A DNA stretch of 64,000 nucleotides from CAYWMD01 sp964458575. Its GTDB lineage: Bacteria > Verrucomicrobiota > Verrucomicrobiia > Limisphaerales > JADLHS01. Positions 1 to 6,981 of this stretch are shown here, one piece after another (position 1 is the stretch's first letter; every line of letters begins with the position of its first letter). A program made the position numbers and the translations under genes. Where the stretch lies: assembly GCA_964458575.1 (NCBI GenBank), contig CAYWMD010000019.1, positions 1-64,000 on the forward strand, given 5' to 3'. The notes under the pieces are model-generated. The model did no database searches, was not told the origin of the DNA, and was given only the letters and a program-made list of their open reading frames with translations.

Positions 1-98
1 CGAAGGGCAGGTGTCTCAATGACACCAAACGCACGGCCAATTGCGTTTCAGCAAGTCGTGCCGGGGTGATCGCGGAGTTGTTGTTGAGTACTTCCGAG

Positions 99-413
99 TC
101 ACAAATCTGCTGGCACTTTTGCTGGCACTTGAGGGCTTTGAGATTTGTAACTCCTTGTCCAAACGATATTTGGAATTGGAGGCGGAGGTCGGAACCGAAC
201 CGGCTTGTCAAAGCGGGTCTTAAAGACCCGCACTGGCCGGTTCATAATGACGACCGCCGCACATTCATTCACGCGAATGACACGACAAAGCCTGCCGTTG
301 AACCGGATGACATCGCCGGCATGAAGCCGGAACGGATGCTGCAAGGATTGCCAGATGATGCCGACAAACTCGGTCTGTGCCGGGTTGTTGCCGCGTTTTC
401 TGGTGGGTTTCAT
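99..413 (-). CDS. Small conserved hypothetical protein, element-associated
   Basis: This encodes a protein of about 104 residues. The ATG at 413 is chosen because a strong GGGAGG ribosome site lies 5-10 bases upstream, and because it begins just after the upstream gene stops at 415. The central part (GDVIRFNGRLCRVIRV, then a basic stretch with VRFRPPP) reads as real coding sequence and looks like a small beta-barrel, nucleic-acid-binding type of protein. That structural reading is inference. The C-terminus is proline-rich and ends in a tandem VPAKVPA, encoded by a direct DNA repeat. It is the last gene of a minus-strand group with the DUF6166-like and primase-like genes, so a role in the replication or maintenance of an element is plausible. 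No function is assigned. Confidence 0.55.
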   Translation of the reverse strand: MKPTRKRGNNPAQTEFVGIIWQSLQHPFRLHAGDVIRFNGRLCRVIRVNECAAVVIMNRPVRVFKTRFDKPVRFRPPPPIPNIVWTRSYKSQSPQVPAKVPADL

Positions 414-414
414 A

Positions 415-753
415 TCAACCTCCCGCATGGCTTCCGACTGCTTCCGCGGTCAGGGATGATTTCAACGCCGACACTGCCTGGTCTAATTGCCGACTGGTCA
501 ACGTCCAATGACGCGGCGGCAGTTTTTCCACCACCGCTCGCTTGAAGTATTGATGCAACGCGACGGCTTCGTCCGCGTCGTCCAAATGATCTGCCAACAG
601 CGCCAGCGCGAGTTGCGCCGGACCGCTGCCGCCGTAACCCCACTCGAACCCGGTCGGACTGTGATTCCACAAGTCGAACCGGGGATCGAGGCGGCAGCCG
701 TTGACGGTGACATCAACGGCATGCCCCTGTCGGATGCCTTCATAGATTTTCAC
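415..753 (-). CDS. DUF6166-like small protein
   Basis: This 112-residue protein starts at a GTG (753) preceded by AAAGGAA. It contains the segment LWNHSPTGFEWGYGGSGPAQ followed by a helix rich in Ala, Leu and Asp (LALALLADHLDDADEA), and then an FKRAVVEKLP segment. From memory this pattern is that of the DUF6166 family, small proteins found on plasmids, phages and integrated elements of many bacteria. The function is unknown. It lies 12 bases downstream of the primase-like gene on the same strand and one base before the next small gene, so the three probably share a transcript. Family recognition is from memory and was not searched. Confidence 0.7.
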   Translation of the reverse strand: MKIYEGIRQGHAVDVTVNGCRLDPRFDLWNHSPTGFEWGYGGSGPAQLALALLADHLDDADEAVALHQYFKRAVVEKLPPRHWTLTSRQLDQAVSALKSSLTAEAVGSHAGG

Positions 754-765
754 GATGCGTTCCTT

Positions 766-1797
766 TCAATGAAGTGGAGTGAGTAGTTCGTGAATCTCGT
801 CGGCAGACAACTGGTCGGGTTGCTGGCCTTCCTTCGGAAAGCGGAACGCTTTCACAAAGGCTTGTGGCGCGAGGCGTTGAAGCGCCTGTTCGCAGCCGGC
901 GCGTCCGGCCTCGTCTTCGTCCAGCATGAGCACGATCCGGCTGTCGCAGTTGGTGTGTTTAACGATCAACGCCTCCTGTACCGGCGACAACGTGCTGCCC
1001 ATGAGGGCGACGACACGTTTGAGGCCGTGTTGCCAGAGCTTCATGCAATCGAAGAAACCTTCGACGACGATGAGCGGCTGGTTAGGATCACTCTTCATCG
1101 CCCGATGCAGATTGAACAGTTCGAGCGATTTCTTGAATCCCGGTGGCAACCGGTATTTCGACGTGTCCCCGGTCGGTGTGCCCGGCCAACGTCCAGCATA
1201 GGCGACGATCTGGCTGTCAGCATTGTGAATGGGAATCACAATGCGTCCGGTCATGCTGCCCTTGTTGCAGAAACCAAGACCAAACTCGCCGACCGTTTCC
1301 GTTGTCAGTCCGCGTTCCGCGAAGTAGGGATGCGCGGTGTCGAGGTTCTGGAGGGCAAAACCCAGCGGCTTGTTTTCGCCCGACTCCGGCTCGCTCTTTT
1401 CGGCGGCGGGTCGGGGTGCGGGCTTTGCCGTGGGTTCCGCGGCGGGCTTCGATTCGTCGGTGGATTTGGGTTCACCATTGCGAACCGGTTTTTCCAGCGA
1501 GAGGTTGAACCACTCGCTGATGCGGATGGCGGCTTCGCGGATGGTGATGCCTTCCTTGCGGGAGACAAAATCCAGGATGTTGCCGCCGTGTTTGCACTCG
1601 CTGAAACAATTCCAGCAATTCTTGGACAGACTGACGCGGAACTGCGTCGGGCTTTGACCACCGTGCAACGGACACGGCCCGGTGAGACTGTCACCGTTGC
1701 GCTTGAACGTTTCGGTGAGGTTGTAGTGGTCGAGGATTTGCAGGATCGAGACGGCTGCTTTGACCGTCTTGAAGTCCACGTATTGTGTTTTGGGCAT
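766..1797 (-). CDS. CHC2 zinc-finger and Toprim primase-like protein
   Basis: This 343-residue protein has the two hallmarks of DnaG-like primases. The N-terminal CHC2 zinc-binding region has C42-x2-H45 and C61-x2-C64, with a further C68. The Toprim domain is marked by E246 in VVEGFFD and by D293-x-D295 in LDEDEAG, the acidic residues that bind metal. A Pro/Ala/Lys/Glu-rich linker at about residues 105-143 separates them. It is shorter than chromosomal DnaG (about 600 residues) and lacks a helicase-interaction domain, as expected for a plasmid- or phage-type primase. A good ribosome site (AGGAG) precedes the ATG. Neighbouring replication and HTH genes support a role in replicating a mobile element. 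Confidence 0.85.
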   Translation of the reverse strand: MPKTQYVDFKTVKAAVSILQILDHYNLTETFKRNGDSLTGPCPLHGGQSPTQFRVSLSKNCWNCFSECKHGGNILDFVSRKEGITIREAAIRISEWFNLSLEKPVRNGEPKSTDESKPAAEPTAKPAPRPAAEKSEPESGENKPLGFALQNLDTAHPYFAERGLTTETVGEFGLGFCNKGSMTGRIVIPIHNADSQIVAYAGRWPGTPTGDTSKYRLPPGFKKSLELFNLHRAMKSDPNQPLIVVEGFFDCMKLWQHGLKRVVALMGSTLSPVQEALIVKHTNCDSRIVLMLDEDEAGRAGCEQALQRLAPQAFVKAFRFPKEGQQPDQLSADEIHELLTPLH

Positions 1798-1948
1798 GGG
1801 ATGCTCCTTTCTTTTCAGGGATCAAATGGCTGTTCGAAATCCATGCACACGCATGGGGGAACGAGCCTCCTGTTTCGCATCCTAGCACGCCTTTAACAAA
1901 ATGGGAACCTTGACGAAGTGGCGCACTCGTGATGTGACAAATGACGAC

Positions 1949-2851
1949 CTACTCGTCGAGCAGACGTGTTTCTTTACCGCGTCCGTTTGTCCAAAGATAA
2001 GTGAACGGGTCGGAGTCAAGCAACGCACTGGTCTCGGCAAAAAGAAAGAGGCCTTGCCCGCCTTCGAATTCACCGCACGCGTCAATCATACTCTGCATCC
2101 GCTCGACGCTGGTGGTGACCGTCAACACGCGAAAACGTGGAAAGCGGAAACATGTCTTGTGCAAGCCCTGCTTCCAAGTCGCATGGTAGGCGAGCAACTT
2201 TCGTTGAAACGAACTGCGCGAAAGATTCTGGCGGGTGATCGGCATCGTGCCGCGATCCGCTTCCAAAAAGAAATACGCGGTTGATCTATTTTCTAGCGTC
2301 GATTCCAGAGCGAACACCCGATCGGGAACAACGCTGAGTTGTTGCTGGCGTTCAAGCTTCACCCGCCAGCGGAACAAGTCATCTTGCTCGCGGACAGTTT
2401 CCGGCAAAGGCAACTGTTCACCATCCAACAAACGCACGTCAGTATGGGCGCGACACGCCAGTTCAAACGCAACCATGATGTCAGCCGTCAGCACGGCATG
2501 GTCAAGGAACAGCCGGCCAACAGACTGATTCTTCCAATTCATGTCCGTCGACATTTCAAGCCGCAGCACGCCCGCTCCTTTATTTCCTAATCCGTAAACG
2601 ATGGGTTCCGATCCGGCCCGGTGAAAGTAGTCAAGCTGCGCTCGTGGGCGTTCCAGGTAGCCGTGATGAAAGAGAAGTTTCAACCGCCGCAGTACTTGCT
2701 GCGAACTGCCTTCAACTAACCGGACAATGTGCGAGGAACGGAGAAAACGATGCCGATGAATCAATCGGATGATTTCGAGGTCGCGGTCGGTGAGGCGGAG
2801 GGGTTGGATTTCAGCCGACCGCTTGAAGCGGGGAAGTCGGGTGGACTCCAT
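1949..2851 (-). CDS. Replication-relaxation family winged-helix protein
   Basis: This encodes 300 residues. Residues 20-75 (LTDRDLEIIRLIHRHRFLRSS, then a segment on the pattern VRRLKLLFHHGYLER) form a typical winged helix. The rest matches, from memory, the replication-relaxation (Replic_Relax) family: a conserved Gly-rich turn (YGLGNKGAGVL), an H-D segment (LFLDHAVLTADIMVAFE) and a region that reads as nuclease-like (FFLEADRGTMPITRQNL). Family members occur on plasmids and conjugative elements and are thought to act in plasmid replication or DNA relaxation. It lies 33 bases downstream of the XRE gene and 151 bases upstream of the primase gene, all on the same strand. The DNA-binding domain is seen directly; the role is family knowledge. 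Confidence 0.75.
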   Translation of the reverse strand: MESTRLPRFKRSAEIQPLRLTDRDLEIIRLIHRHRFLRSSHIVRLVEGSSQQVLRRLKLLFHHGYLERPRAQLDYFHRAGSEPIVYGLGNKGAGVLRLEMSTDMNWKNQSVGRLFLDHAVLTADIMVAFELACRAHTDVRLLDGEQLPLPETVREQDDLFRWRVKLERQQQLSVVPDRVFALESTLENRSTAYFFLEADRGTMPITRQNLSRSSFQRKLLAYHATWKQGLHKTCFRFPRFRVLTVTTSVERMQSMIDACGEFEGGQGLFLFAETSALLDSDPFTYLWTNGRGKETRLLDE

Positions 2852-2884
2852 CCCGCCATTTTACCATGAAACGGATGCTGCCGG

Positions 2885-3133
2885 CTATTTCCACGCCTCG
2901 CGCTTGGCACGTTTCAGCACGACCTCAAAATCAATTTCCATCGCTGTGCAAATTCGCAAGAGGGTATCCAATGTGGGATTTCGCTCTTGGGTTTCAACGA
3001 ATCGCACCATTTGGTAGGAAAGCCCCGCTTTGGCCGCAACTGCCGCCAAAGTCAAACCGCGCTGGGCGCGCTCTTTTTGAAGTATTTGCGCCACTGCCGC
3101 GCATATCGCACGACGGTGTTTATCTTCAGCCAT
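2885..3133 (-). CDS. XRE-family helix-turn-helix regulator
   Basis: This is an 82-residue single-domain protein. Residues 10-65 give a complete Cro/C1-type HTH: helix 1 (VAQILQKERAQRGLT), the turn and recognition helices (AAVAAKAGLSYQMVRFVE) and helices 4-5 (TLDTLLRICTAMEID). Nothing follows except a short basic tail, so it probably binds DNA as a dimer. Four copies of the half-site CGAACA/TGTTCG lie in the 60 bases upstream of it, between it and the divergent small gene at 3192. It is therefore likely to regulate itself and the divergent operon. Confidence 0.85.
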   Translation of the reverse strand: MAEDKHRRAICAAVAQILQKERAQRGLTLAAVAAKAGLSYQMVRFVETQERNPTLDTLLRICTAMEIDFEVVLKRAKREAWK

Positions 3134-3198
3134 GCGAACACACTATCAAAGGATTATTTGACACCGAACAGGACTATAGTTATGTTCGGGCATGTTCG
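3134..3198. promoter_or_regulatory. Divergent operator and promoter with four CGAACA half-sites
   Basis: CGAACA occurs at 3135-3140 and 3165-3170, and its complement TGTTCG at 3183-3188 and 3193-3198. The inner pair extends to a 7-base inverted repeat, CCGAACA (3164-3170) and TGTTCGG (3183-3189), separated by 12 bases. A good sigma-70-like promoter for the plus strand overlaps it: TTGACA at 3158-3163, a 17-base spacer, then TATGTT at 3181-3186. The ATG of the downstream gene is only 5 bases after the -10 element, so the transcript may be leaderless. The natural ligand is the adjacent XRE protein. The repeats are seen directly; the function is inference. Confidence 0.7.
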
Positions 3199-3431
3199 TA
3201 AAGCGACTTGGACCAGATCCGCACACCAACGGCGCGCACAGCGTCGGTTGCCAAGGTTGTCCCGACATCTGGGAACTGGATAACGGCGACTTTGCCGTCA
3301 TCGGCCTGGATATGTCGGCTTTGACCGGCAAGCTGCCGCCGTCCGCCAGTTGCGGACCGGATGAGCGAATGGTCAGAGTCCCGCGCAACGTTCTCGTCGC
3401 TGCCAAGCGCGACATCCCGGATCAGGTCTGA
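3192..3431 (+). CDS. Small conserved hypothetical protein (MFVKRLG..P type)
   Basis: This is a 79-residue protein. Its features are a conserved-looking opening MFVKRLGPDP, a CxxC pair (VGCQGCPDIW), the segment DNGDFAVIGLD and a late VRVPRNVLVAAKRD. It resembles, from memory, small proteins found next to XRE regulators in actinobacteria, with an IWELDNGDFAVIG-like core. No function is known to me. It diverges from the XRE gene across a shared operator and is followed 33 bases later by a membrane protein gene, so the three may form one module. Confidence 0.7.
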   Translation: MFVKRLGPDPHTNGAHSVGCQGCPDIWELDNGDFAVIGLDMSALTGKLPPSASCGPDERMVRVPRNVLVAAKRDIPDQV

Positions 3432-3464
3432 TGGACTTTCGCCAGCCGACTCGCTCATGGTAAA

Positions 3465-3920
3465 ATGAGCGACATGGAAGGATGGTTGTTAGAAAACTGG
3501 TTCACCCTACTCAGCGCGATGGGCATCATTGGCGGTCTTTTCTTCACAGCCTTTTCTTTGCGTTCGGAAGCGAAGACGCGGCGGATCGCCCATTTGTTGA
3601 CCATCACCGCCAATCACCGCGAAGTGTGGAAGGAATTTTCCCACAACCCGCAACTAGCGCGTGTGCTCGATGCTTCCGCCAATGTGTTGAAACAGCCTGT
3701 CACGCCGGAGGAGGAGATTTTTGTGAATCTGGTGCTGCTGCATATCAGCAGCGTGTATTACGCCATGAAAGATGAACTGGTCATCAAACTGGAAGGGCTG
3801 CGCCGGGATGTTGCGCAATTCCTGTCGCTGCCGATTCCACGCGCCATTTGGGAGAAATCCAAGCTGGTGCAAAACGATAACTTTGTCGCGTTCGTGGAGT
3901 CTTGTCTGAATTGGAAGTAG
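3465..3920 (+). CDS. Membrane-anchored hypothetical protein with helical cytoplasmic domain
   Basis: This 151-residue protein has one N-terminal transmembrane helix (about residues 10-30, WFTLLSAMGIIGGLFFTAF) followed by an Arg/Lys-rich stretch. The rest is a soluble, mostly helical domain, with segments such as HLLTITANHREVWKEFS and EEEIFVNLVLLHISSVYYAMKDEL. This layout matches many one-TM proteins of unknown function in defence or maintenance modules. It lies downstream of the small protein at 3192 in the same operon and converges tail to tail with the TraG-like gene, leaving three bases between the stops. Confidence 0.65.
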   Translation: MSDMEGWLLENWFTLLSAMGIIGGLFFTAFSLRSEAKTRRIAHLLTITANHREVWKEFSHNPQLARVLDASANVLKQPVTPEEEIFVNLVLLHISSVYYAMKDELVIKLEGLRRDVAQFLSLPIPRAIWEKSKLVQNDNFVAFVESCLNWK

Positions 3921-3923
3921 CGT

Positions 3924-5198
3924 TCAGCCGCCCGCCGCCCAGCGAGTGAGTTTTTTCTCCACGTCGCAACGGAATGCTGAAAAGCGTTCGCGCGAGCGCT
4001 GAATAAGTTTGTGCCGGCGCGTGTGGCGGTTTTCCAGTGCGGGCAGGGTCCGGGCCAGAAAAGGTGTCGCGGCAACGCCGTCTTCCAAGAGCCGGACGAA
4101 GACCTGGTAGCGGTCGAGCTCAACGAATTGGCCGGGGATGAACGTGTTCGTAAATTCCTTGGCCAGCAATTCCGCGTCGGCATGGCCGATGCGAAACGTG
4201 ATCATCGTGCCGGCATTGCCAAACACCGCCTGCCGGACTTCCGGCGAAAGCTGGTCAAGATACTGATGCGAGAGCGTCAGGCAGAGCCGGTACTTGCGGG
4301 CTTCGGCCAACACGGCGGCGAAACTGTCGGTGGTGAAGTTGTGGAATTCGTCAATGAATAGATGGAAATCGCGGCGTTGAGCTTCAGGCAGGTCGGTACG
4401 CGACATGGCCGCCATCTGAAACTGGGTGGCGAGCAAGGAGCCAAGCAGGTTGGCTTTGTCCGCGCCGAGTTTTCCTTTGGAAAGATTGGCGATGAACACG
4501 CGGCCGGTGTCCATCATGAAGCGAAAATCAATTTTGGATTTAACCTGGCCGAGGATGTTGCGAATCGGCGGGTTCATCAGGAACTGGCCGATTTTGTTTT
4601 GAATCGGTGCGATGGCTTCGCGCACGAAACGGGCATCGTATGCCGCATATTCCTCCGTCCAGAAATTCCGCACGAACGGGTCTTTGACCTGCCGAACCAC
4701 CCACGCGCGATAGTCGGTGTCGGTGAGCATCCGGTTGACGCCCAGCAGGGAAGTGTTCTGGCAATCCAACAAAGCAACGAGCGCGTTGTAGAGAATGTAT
4801 TCCATGCGCGGCCCCCAGGAATCGCGCCAGATGCTTTTGAACGCCGCGGTGATCCCGGAAGCAATCAGGTGGCGGTCATCCGGCGACACTTTCGCCAGCG
4901 GATTCAATCCGATGGGGAATTCGAGGTCGGCGGGATTGAAGTAAACCAGATCATCGGCCCGCGAAGGCGGAAAGTGGTCGAGCAATTCGTCGGCAAGGTC
5001 GCCGTGCGGATCAAGGAGCGCCAGCCCGCTGCCATGGCAGAGATGCTGAATGATCAGGTTCCGCAACAAGGTGGTTTTTCCCACACCCGTTTTGCCGATG
5101 ATGTAGAGGTGCTGGCGTTGGTCGGCGGCGTGCATGCCGAACAGGGACGATTGTCCCCAGTTCTCACGCTCGCCGATGTAAATGGTGGGATTGCTCAT
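3924..5198 (-). CDS. TraG/VirD4-like type IV secretion DNA-translocation ATPase
   Basis: This encodes 424 residues. The Walker A motif is GKTGVGKT (residues 35-42) and the Walker B motif is LFIDEFHNF (280-288). LALLDPHGDLAD (59-70) and the C-terminal LTLSHQYLDQL are further features of the FtsK/TraG/VirD4 motor group. Conjugative coupling proteins usually have N-terminal transmembrane helices; none is visible here, so this is a soluble form. Such proteins bring plasmid DNA to a type IV channel, but no other type IV secretion gene or relaxase is in the window. It may therefore act on DNA in another way, or rely on genes elsewhere. About 1 kb of repeat-rich non-coding DNA lies upstream of it. 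Confidence 0.85.
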   Translation of the reverse strand: MSNPTIYIGERENWGQSSLFGMHAADQRQHLYIIGKTGVGKTTLLRNLIIQHLCHGSGLALLDPHGDLADELLDHFPPSRADDLVYFNPADLEFPIGLNPLAKVSPDDRHLIASGITAAFKSIWRDSWGPRMEYILYNALVALLDCQNTSLLGVNRMLTDTDYRAWVVRQVKDPFVRNFWTEEYAAYDARFVREAIAPIQNKIGQFLMNPPIRNILGQVKSKIDFRFMMDTGRVFIANLSKGKLGADKANLLGSLLATQFQMAAMSRTDLPEAQRRDFHLFIDEFHNFTTDSFAAVLAEARKYRLCLTLSHQYLDQLSPEVRQAVFGNAGTMITFRIGHADAELLAKEFTNTFIPGQFVELDRYQVFVRLLEDGVAATPFLARTLPALENRHTRRHKLIQRSRERFSAFRCDVEKKLTRWAAGG

Positions 5199-5207
5199 GG
5201 CCTCCGA

Positions 5208-5319
5208 GCCAGCTTCGACTCCAAACGACAGCGGGTCGCCTCCGTGCTGTTGTGGCGACTAGCATGTCTCCGGCTGACATGCGATTTGGGTTCGAGCCAG
5301 CGGGGTAATCGAAGCTGGC
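5208..5319. repeat. Nested inverted repeats in the TraG-like gene leader
   Basis: The outer 11-base arms are GCCAGCTTCGA (5208-5218) and TCGAAGCTGGC (5309-5319). They enclose an inner hairpin with 7-base arms GCATGTC (5262-5268) and GACATGC (5276-5282) and a 7-base loop. The set starts nine bases upstream of the ATPase start codon, so it lies in that gene's leader and could act on its expression or as a recognition site. Confidence 0.6.
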
Positions 5320-5532
5320 CCGGACGTCTGAACACGTCCTCATTATAACAGCCGTCACGCGCATTGTACCATCGCCGACGCGCATTGTCGCCGGTTCGCA
5401 GCACGGCTAATCGCCGCGCGCTTTTTCCATCATTAGTTGAGAACCGGTTGTTCGTGCCGGCGGGGGTAAAGTCGCGGATCGACCGCCGTTGGCGCTGCAC
5501 GAATCCTTTGTGTGTGTTAACACAACCCGAGT

Positions 5533-5665
5533 TCCCCCAACGTGTCGTGGGCCAGGAACGATAGTGACGCAGCGCCCGACTTCACGCTTTTTGGTGAGGC
5601 ACGAACCCGGTTAGCCGGATGGAAAAAGCGTGAAGTCGGGCGGTGGCCGACGACACGTTGGGGGA
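5533..5665. repeat. Bipartite long palindrome (19-base and 22-base arms)
   Basis: The inner arms, 19 bases each, are a perfect inverted repeat: 5574-5592 (starting GCCCGACTTCACGC) against 5623-5641, with a 30-base loop. The outer arms are 22 bases each, 5533-5554 (starting TCCCCCAACGTGTCGT) against 5644-5665, with one mismatch. The spacing is asymmetric: 19 bases lie between the left arms and 2 between the right arms. The loop holds CCGG-TTAG-CCGG. The inner stem ends in T5/A5 tracts, so a bidirectional terminator is one reading. An origin of transfer or a recombination site is another. Confidence 0.75.
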
Positions 5666-5809
5666 GCCAGTAACCCAGCGCTGCTTCGCAGAATCAGGAA
5701 ACACCCGTCGCCAGACTCTACATACCATGTAAATAGGGGTGTTTGTAGTGCCGCGAGGCTGTTGCTAATTGTAACCAGCTATCTGATCAGCCGCGCGACA
5801 CGTCCTCGC

Positions 5810-5857
5810 CAATCGCGCTTAGGGCGGGTGCTCGCAGACTCGCACCCGGCGCGATTG
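5810..5857. repeat. Long hairpin
   Basis: The outer arms are CAATCGCGC (5810-5818) and GCGCGATTG (5849-5857). The inner arms are CGGGTGC (5825-5831) and GCACCCG (5842-5848), with a 10-base loop. The only interruption is a 6-base bulge on the left strand (5819-5824). It is GC-rich with no T-tract after it, so it is not an obvious intrinsic terminator. It sits in the non-coding block upstream of the TraG-like gene. Confidence 0.6.
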
Positions 5858-6201
5858 TCTCCGGGCGCCCCACTGCCGCGCGGACAGGTTGCTACCCACC
5901 TCCTTGGCGTCTGCTTTGCAGGAGCGTTTCTTTGCGGTTTCCCCGGAGTTGGAATAATGCGGGCTGTCGTTGTTGGCGGAACGTGATTGATGTTGGAATG
6001 GAGGGAATGGCTCTGTTGAGCCAATTTCCCATGTCGCACAATAAAACTTCGGCGACACGGCTTCACAAAATGGCCCGGTTGAGCCGTCTGTTAGGAATCT
6101 GACTCACGGGGTGAAAATGTTCAGGGTGTTCATGTGGTTCTGGTGCAAATGGAAGTTGGCCGGGCGTGATCCGCAACCGGGCATTGAATGGCGACAACCA
6201 T

Positions 6202-6444
6202 CTAAGTTTTGGCGGAGTTGACAAAAGACGCCGGTCGTGTTGTGGTGCGAAGCGTTCCTTTTGGGGCCTTCCCCAGCTGGATGACGGGCAATGCGAATTG
6301 TTGCAGCATGGTTTCGAACTCGGCCCGTCGCTGGTCATCCGCCAGCGTTGCGCGCAACCACAGCCGGAGCTGATCGTAAAATTGTTCGGGCTCCACTTCC
6401 CTTTTTCTTAAAAAGGTTCTAAACGTTTTGTGATGTTTTCTCAT
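6202..6444 (-). CDS. Small hypothetical protein
   Basis: This is an 80-residue frame, basic at the start (MRKHHKTFRTFLRKREVEP) and helical in the middle (EQFYDQLRLWLRATLADDQRRAEFETMLQQF). It begins 21 bases after the Rep-like gene on the same strand. An A/T-rich stretch (about 6400-6475) covers its 5' end. I do not recognise a family. Composition and position make it plausible, but it has no diagnostic motif, so it may not be expressed. Confidence 0.45.
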   Translation of the reverse strand: MRKHHKTFRTFLRKREVEPEQFYDQLRLWLRATLADDQRRAEFETMLQQFALPVIQLGKAPKGTLRTTTRPASFVNSAKT

Positions 6445-6465
6445 ATTTTTAATCTGTGTATTCTT

Positions 6466-6894
6466 CTATAGAGTGAAGTCAGCCGGCTGACGACTAGAGG
6501 TAAACCGGCCGACACCCAGATGTCGGCCCGCCGACCTCTGGAGGTTTTTATCCCCGATCGGCTTGACCTGAAAATGGATGGTGTAAAGGTTGGTTTTTCC
6601 CTGCCCGCGGCGCTGGATGCTTATTAGACCAGCCTGTTCCAACTCGCCCACAAACTCGGTCACGCGCGACCGGCTCATACCCATGTCCTCGGCCAGCCGA
6701 TCCTGGCCGGGAAAGCAGGAATCGTTGTGCCACGCATAGCTCAGGAACATGGCGTAAGCCACCTTCGCGCCAACGGAAAGATTCGGGTCGCGGAGAATGA
6801 AGTTCGGAACTTGGGTGAAACCATTCTGCAACACCGGGTTGACCGTATCTAGTTGCAAATTCTTTTCCTTGAGTATGTCTGCGATGGGTTTCAT
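6466..6894 (-). CDS. Rep-like helix-turn-helix protein
   Basis: This encodes 142 residues from the ATG at 6894 (MKPIADILKEKN). That start is preferred over upstream starts because those would run into the divergent gene and across the DnaA box. Residues 25-45 (VPNFILRDPNLSVGAKVAYAMF) match the N-terminal pattern of plasmid helix-turn-helix/Rep-type proteins. They are followed by a winged helix (QDRLAEDMGMSRSRVTEFVGELEQ) with a wing (RRGQGKTNLYTI). The last 30 residues are encoded by a palindromic stretch. Its promoter region carries a perfect DnaA box, so it may be a replication initiator. The HTH is seen directly; the initiator role is inference. Confidence 0.7.
   Translation of the reverse strand: MKPIADILKEKNLQLDTVNPVLQNGFTQVPNFILRDPNLSVGAKVAYAMFLSYAWHNDSCFPGQDRLAEDMGMSRSRVTEFVGELEQAGLISIQRRGQGKTNLYTIHFQVKPIGDKNLQRSAGRHLGVGRFTSSRQPADFTL
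6496..6539. repeat. Hairpin inside the 3' end of the Rep-like gene
   Basis: The inner arms are GGCCGACA (6507-6514) and TGTCGGCC (6521-6528) with a 6-base loop. The outer arms are AGAGGT (6496-6501) and ACCTCT (6534-6539). It lies within the last 25 codons of the gene, so it may be a transcription end signal or a protein-binding dyad overlapping the coding sequence. There is no T-tract directly after it on the minus strand. Confidence 0.5.
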
Positions 6895-6981
6895 GGGTCT
6901 CCCCATTATCCCACAAGTGACTACAAGTCCCCTGTGGATAACCAAGCCCTTTGCGAACTCGTTTTCTGCTAAAATGGTTGG
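6895..6981. promoter_or_regulatory. Divergent intergenic region with DnaA box; candidate replication origin
   Basis: TGTGGATAA at 6933-6941 is the exact complement of the DnaA box TTATCCACA. TTATCCCACA at 6906-6915 is an imperfect copy in the opposite orientation with one extra base. TAAAAT at 6970-6975 is a good -10 element for the plus-strand gene starting at 6982, again leaving almost no leader. The region separates a Rep-like HTH gene from a gene that opens with 30-base direct repeats, the layout of an iteron-type plasmid origin. The boxes are seen directly; origin activity is inference. Confidence 0.55.

Larger units (their letters stand above)
5199..6201. other. Non-coding region with several large inverted repeats
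   Basis: I see no convincing gene in this kilobase. The short frames present are Arg-rich and have no recognisable motif. The stretch holds three separate dyad structures, listed individually, and a perfect 12-base palindrome TGTGTTAACACA at 5513-5524. Its position, upstream of a TraG-like ATPase and next to a Rep-like protein gene, is where an origin of transfer, a resolution site or a control region would be expected. The dyads are seen in the sequence; the function is inference. Confidence 0.5.

Noticed and set aside
160..290. A stretch that reads like the end of a tRNA (T-arm-like and anticodon-like hairpin, ending TCCGCCTCCA) on the minus strand.
   Set aside because: The D-arm and acceptor pairing fail and the same bases are in frame inside a protein that looks coding.
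3924..5198. Interpretation as an FtsK-type chromosome translocase.
   Set aside because: No transmembrane or gamma domain; the TraG/VirD4-like LLDPHGD and IDEFHNF motifs and the plasmid-like context fit a coupling-type ATPase better.
5195..5986. Short open frames in the non-coding block.
   Set aside because: They are Arg-rich or low complexity, overlap on both strands and have no motif.
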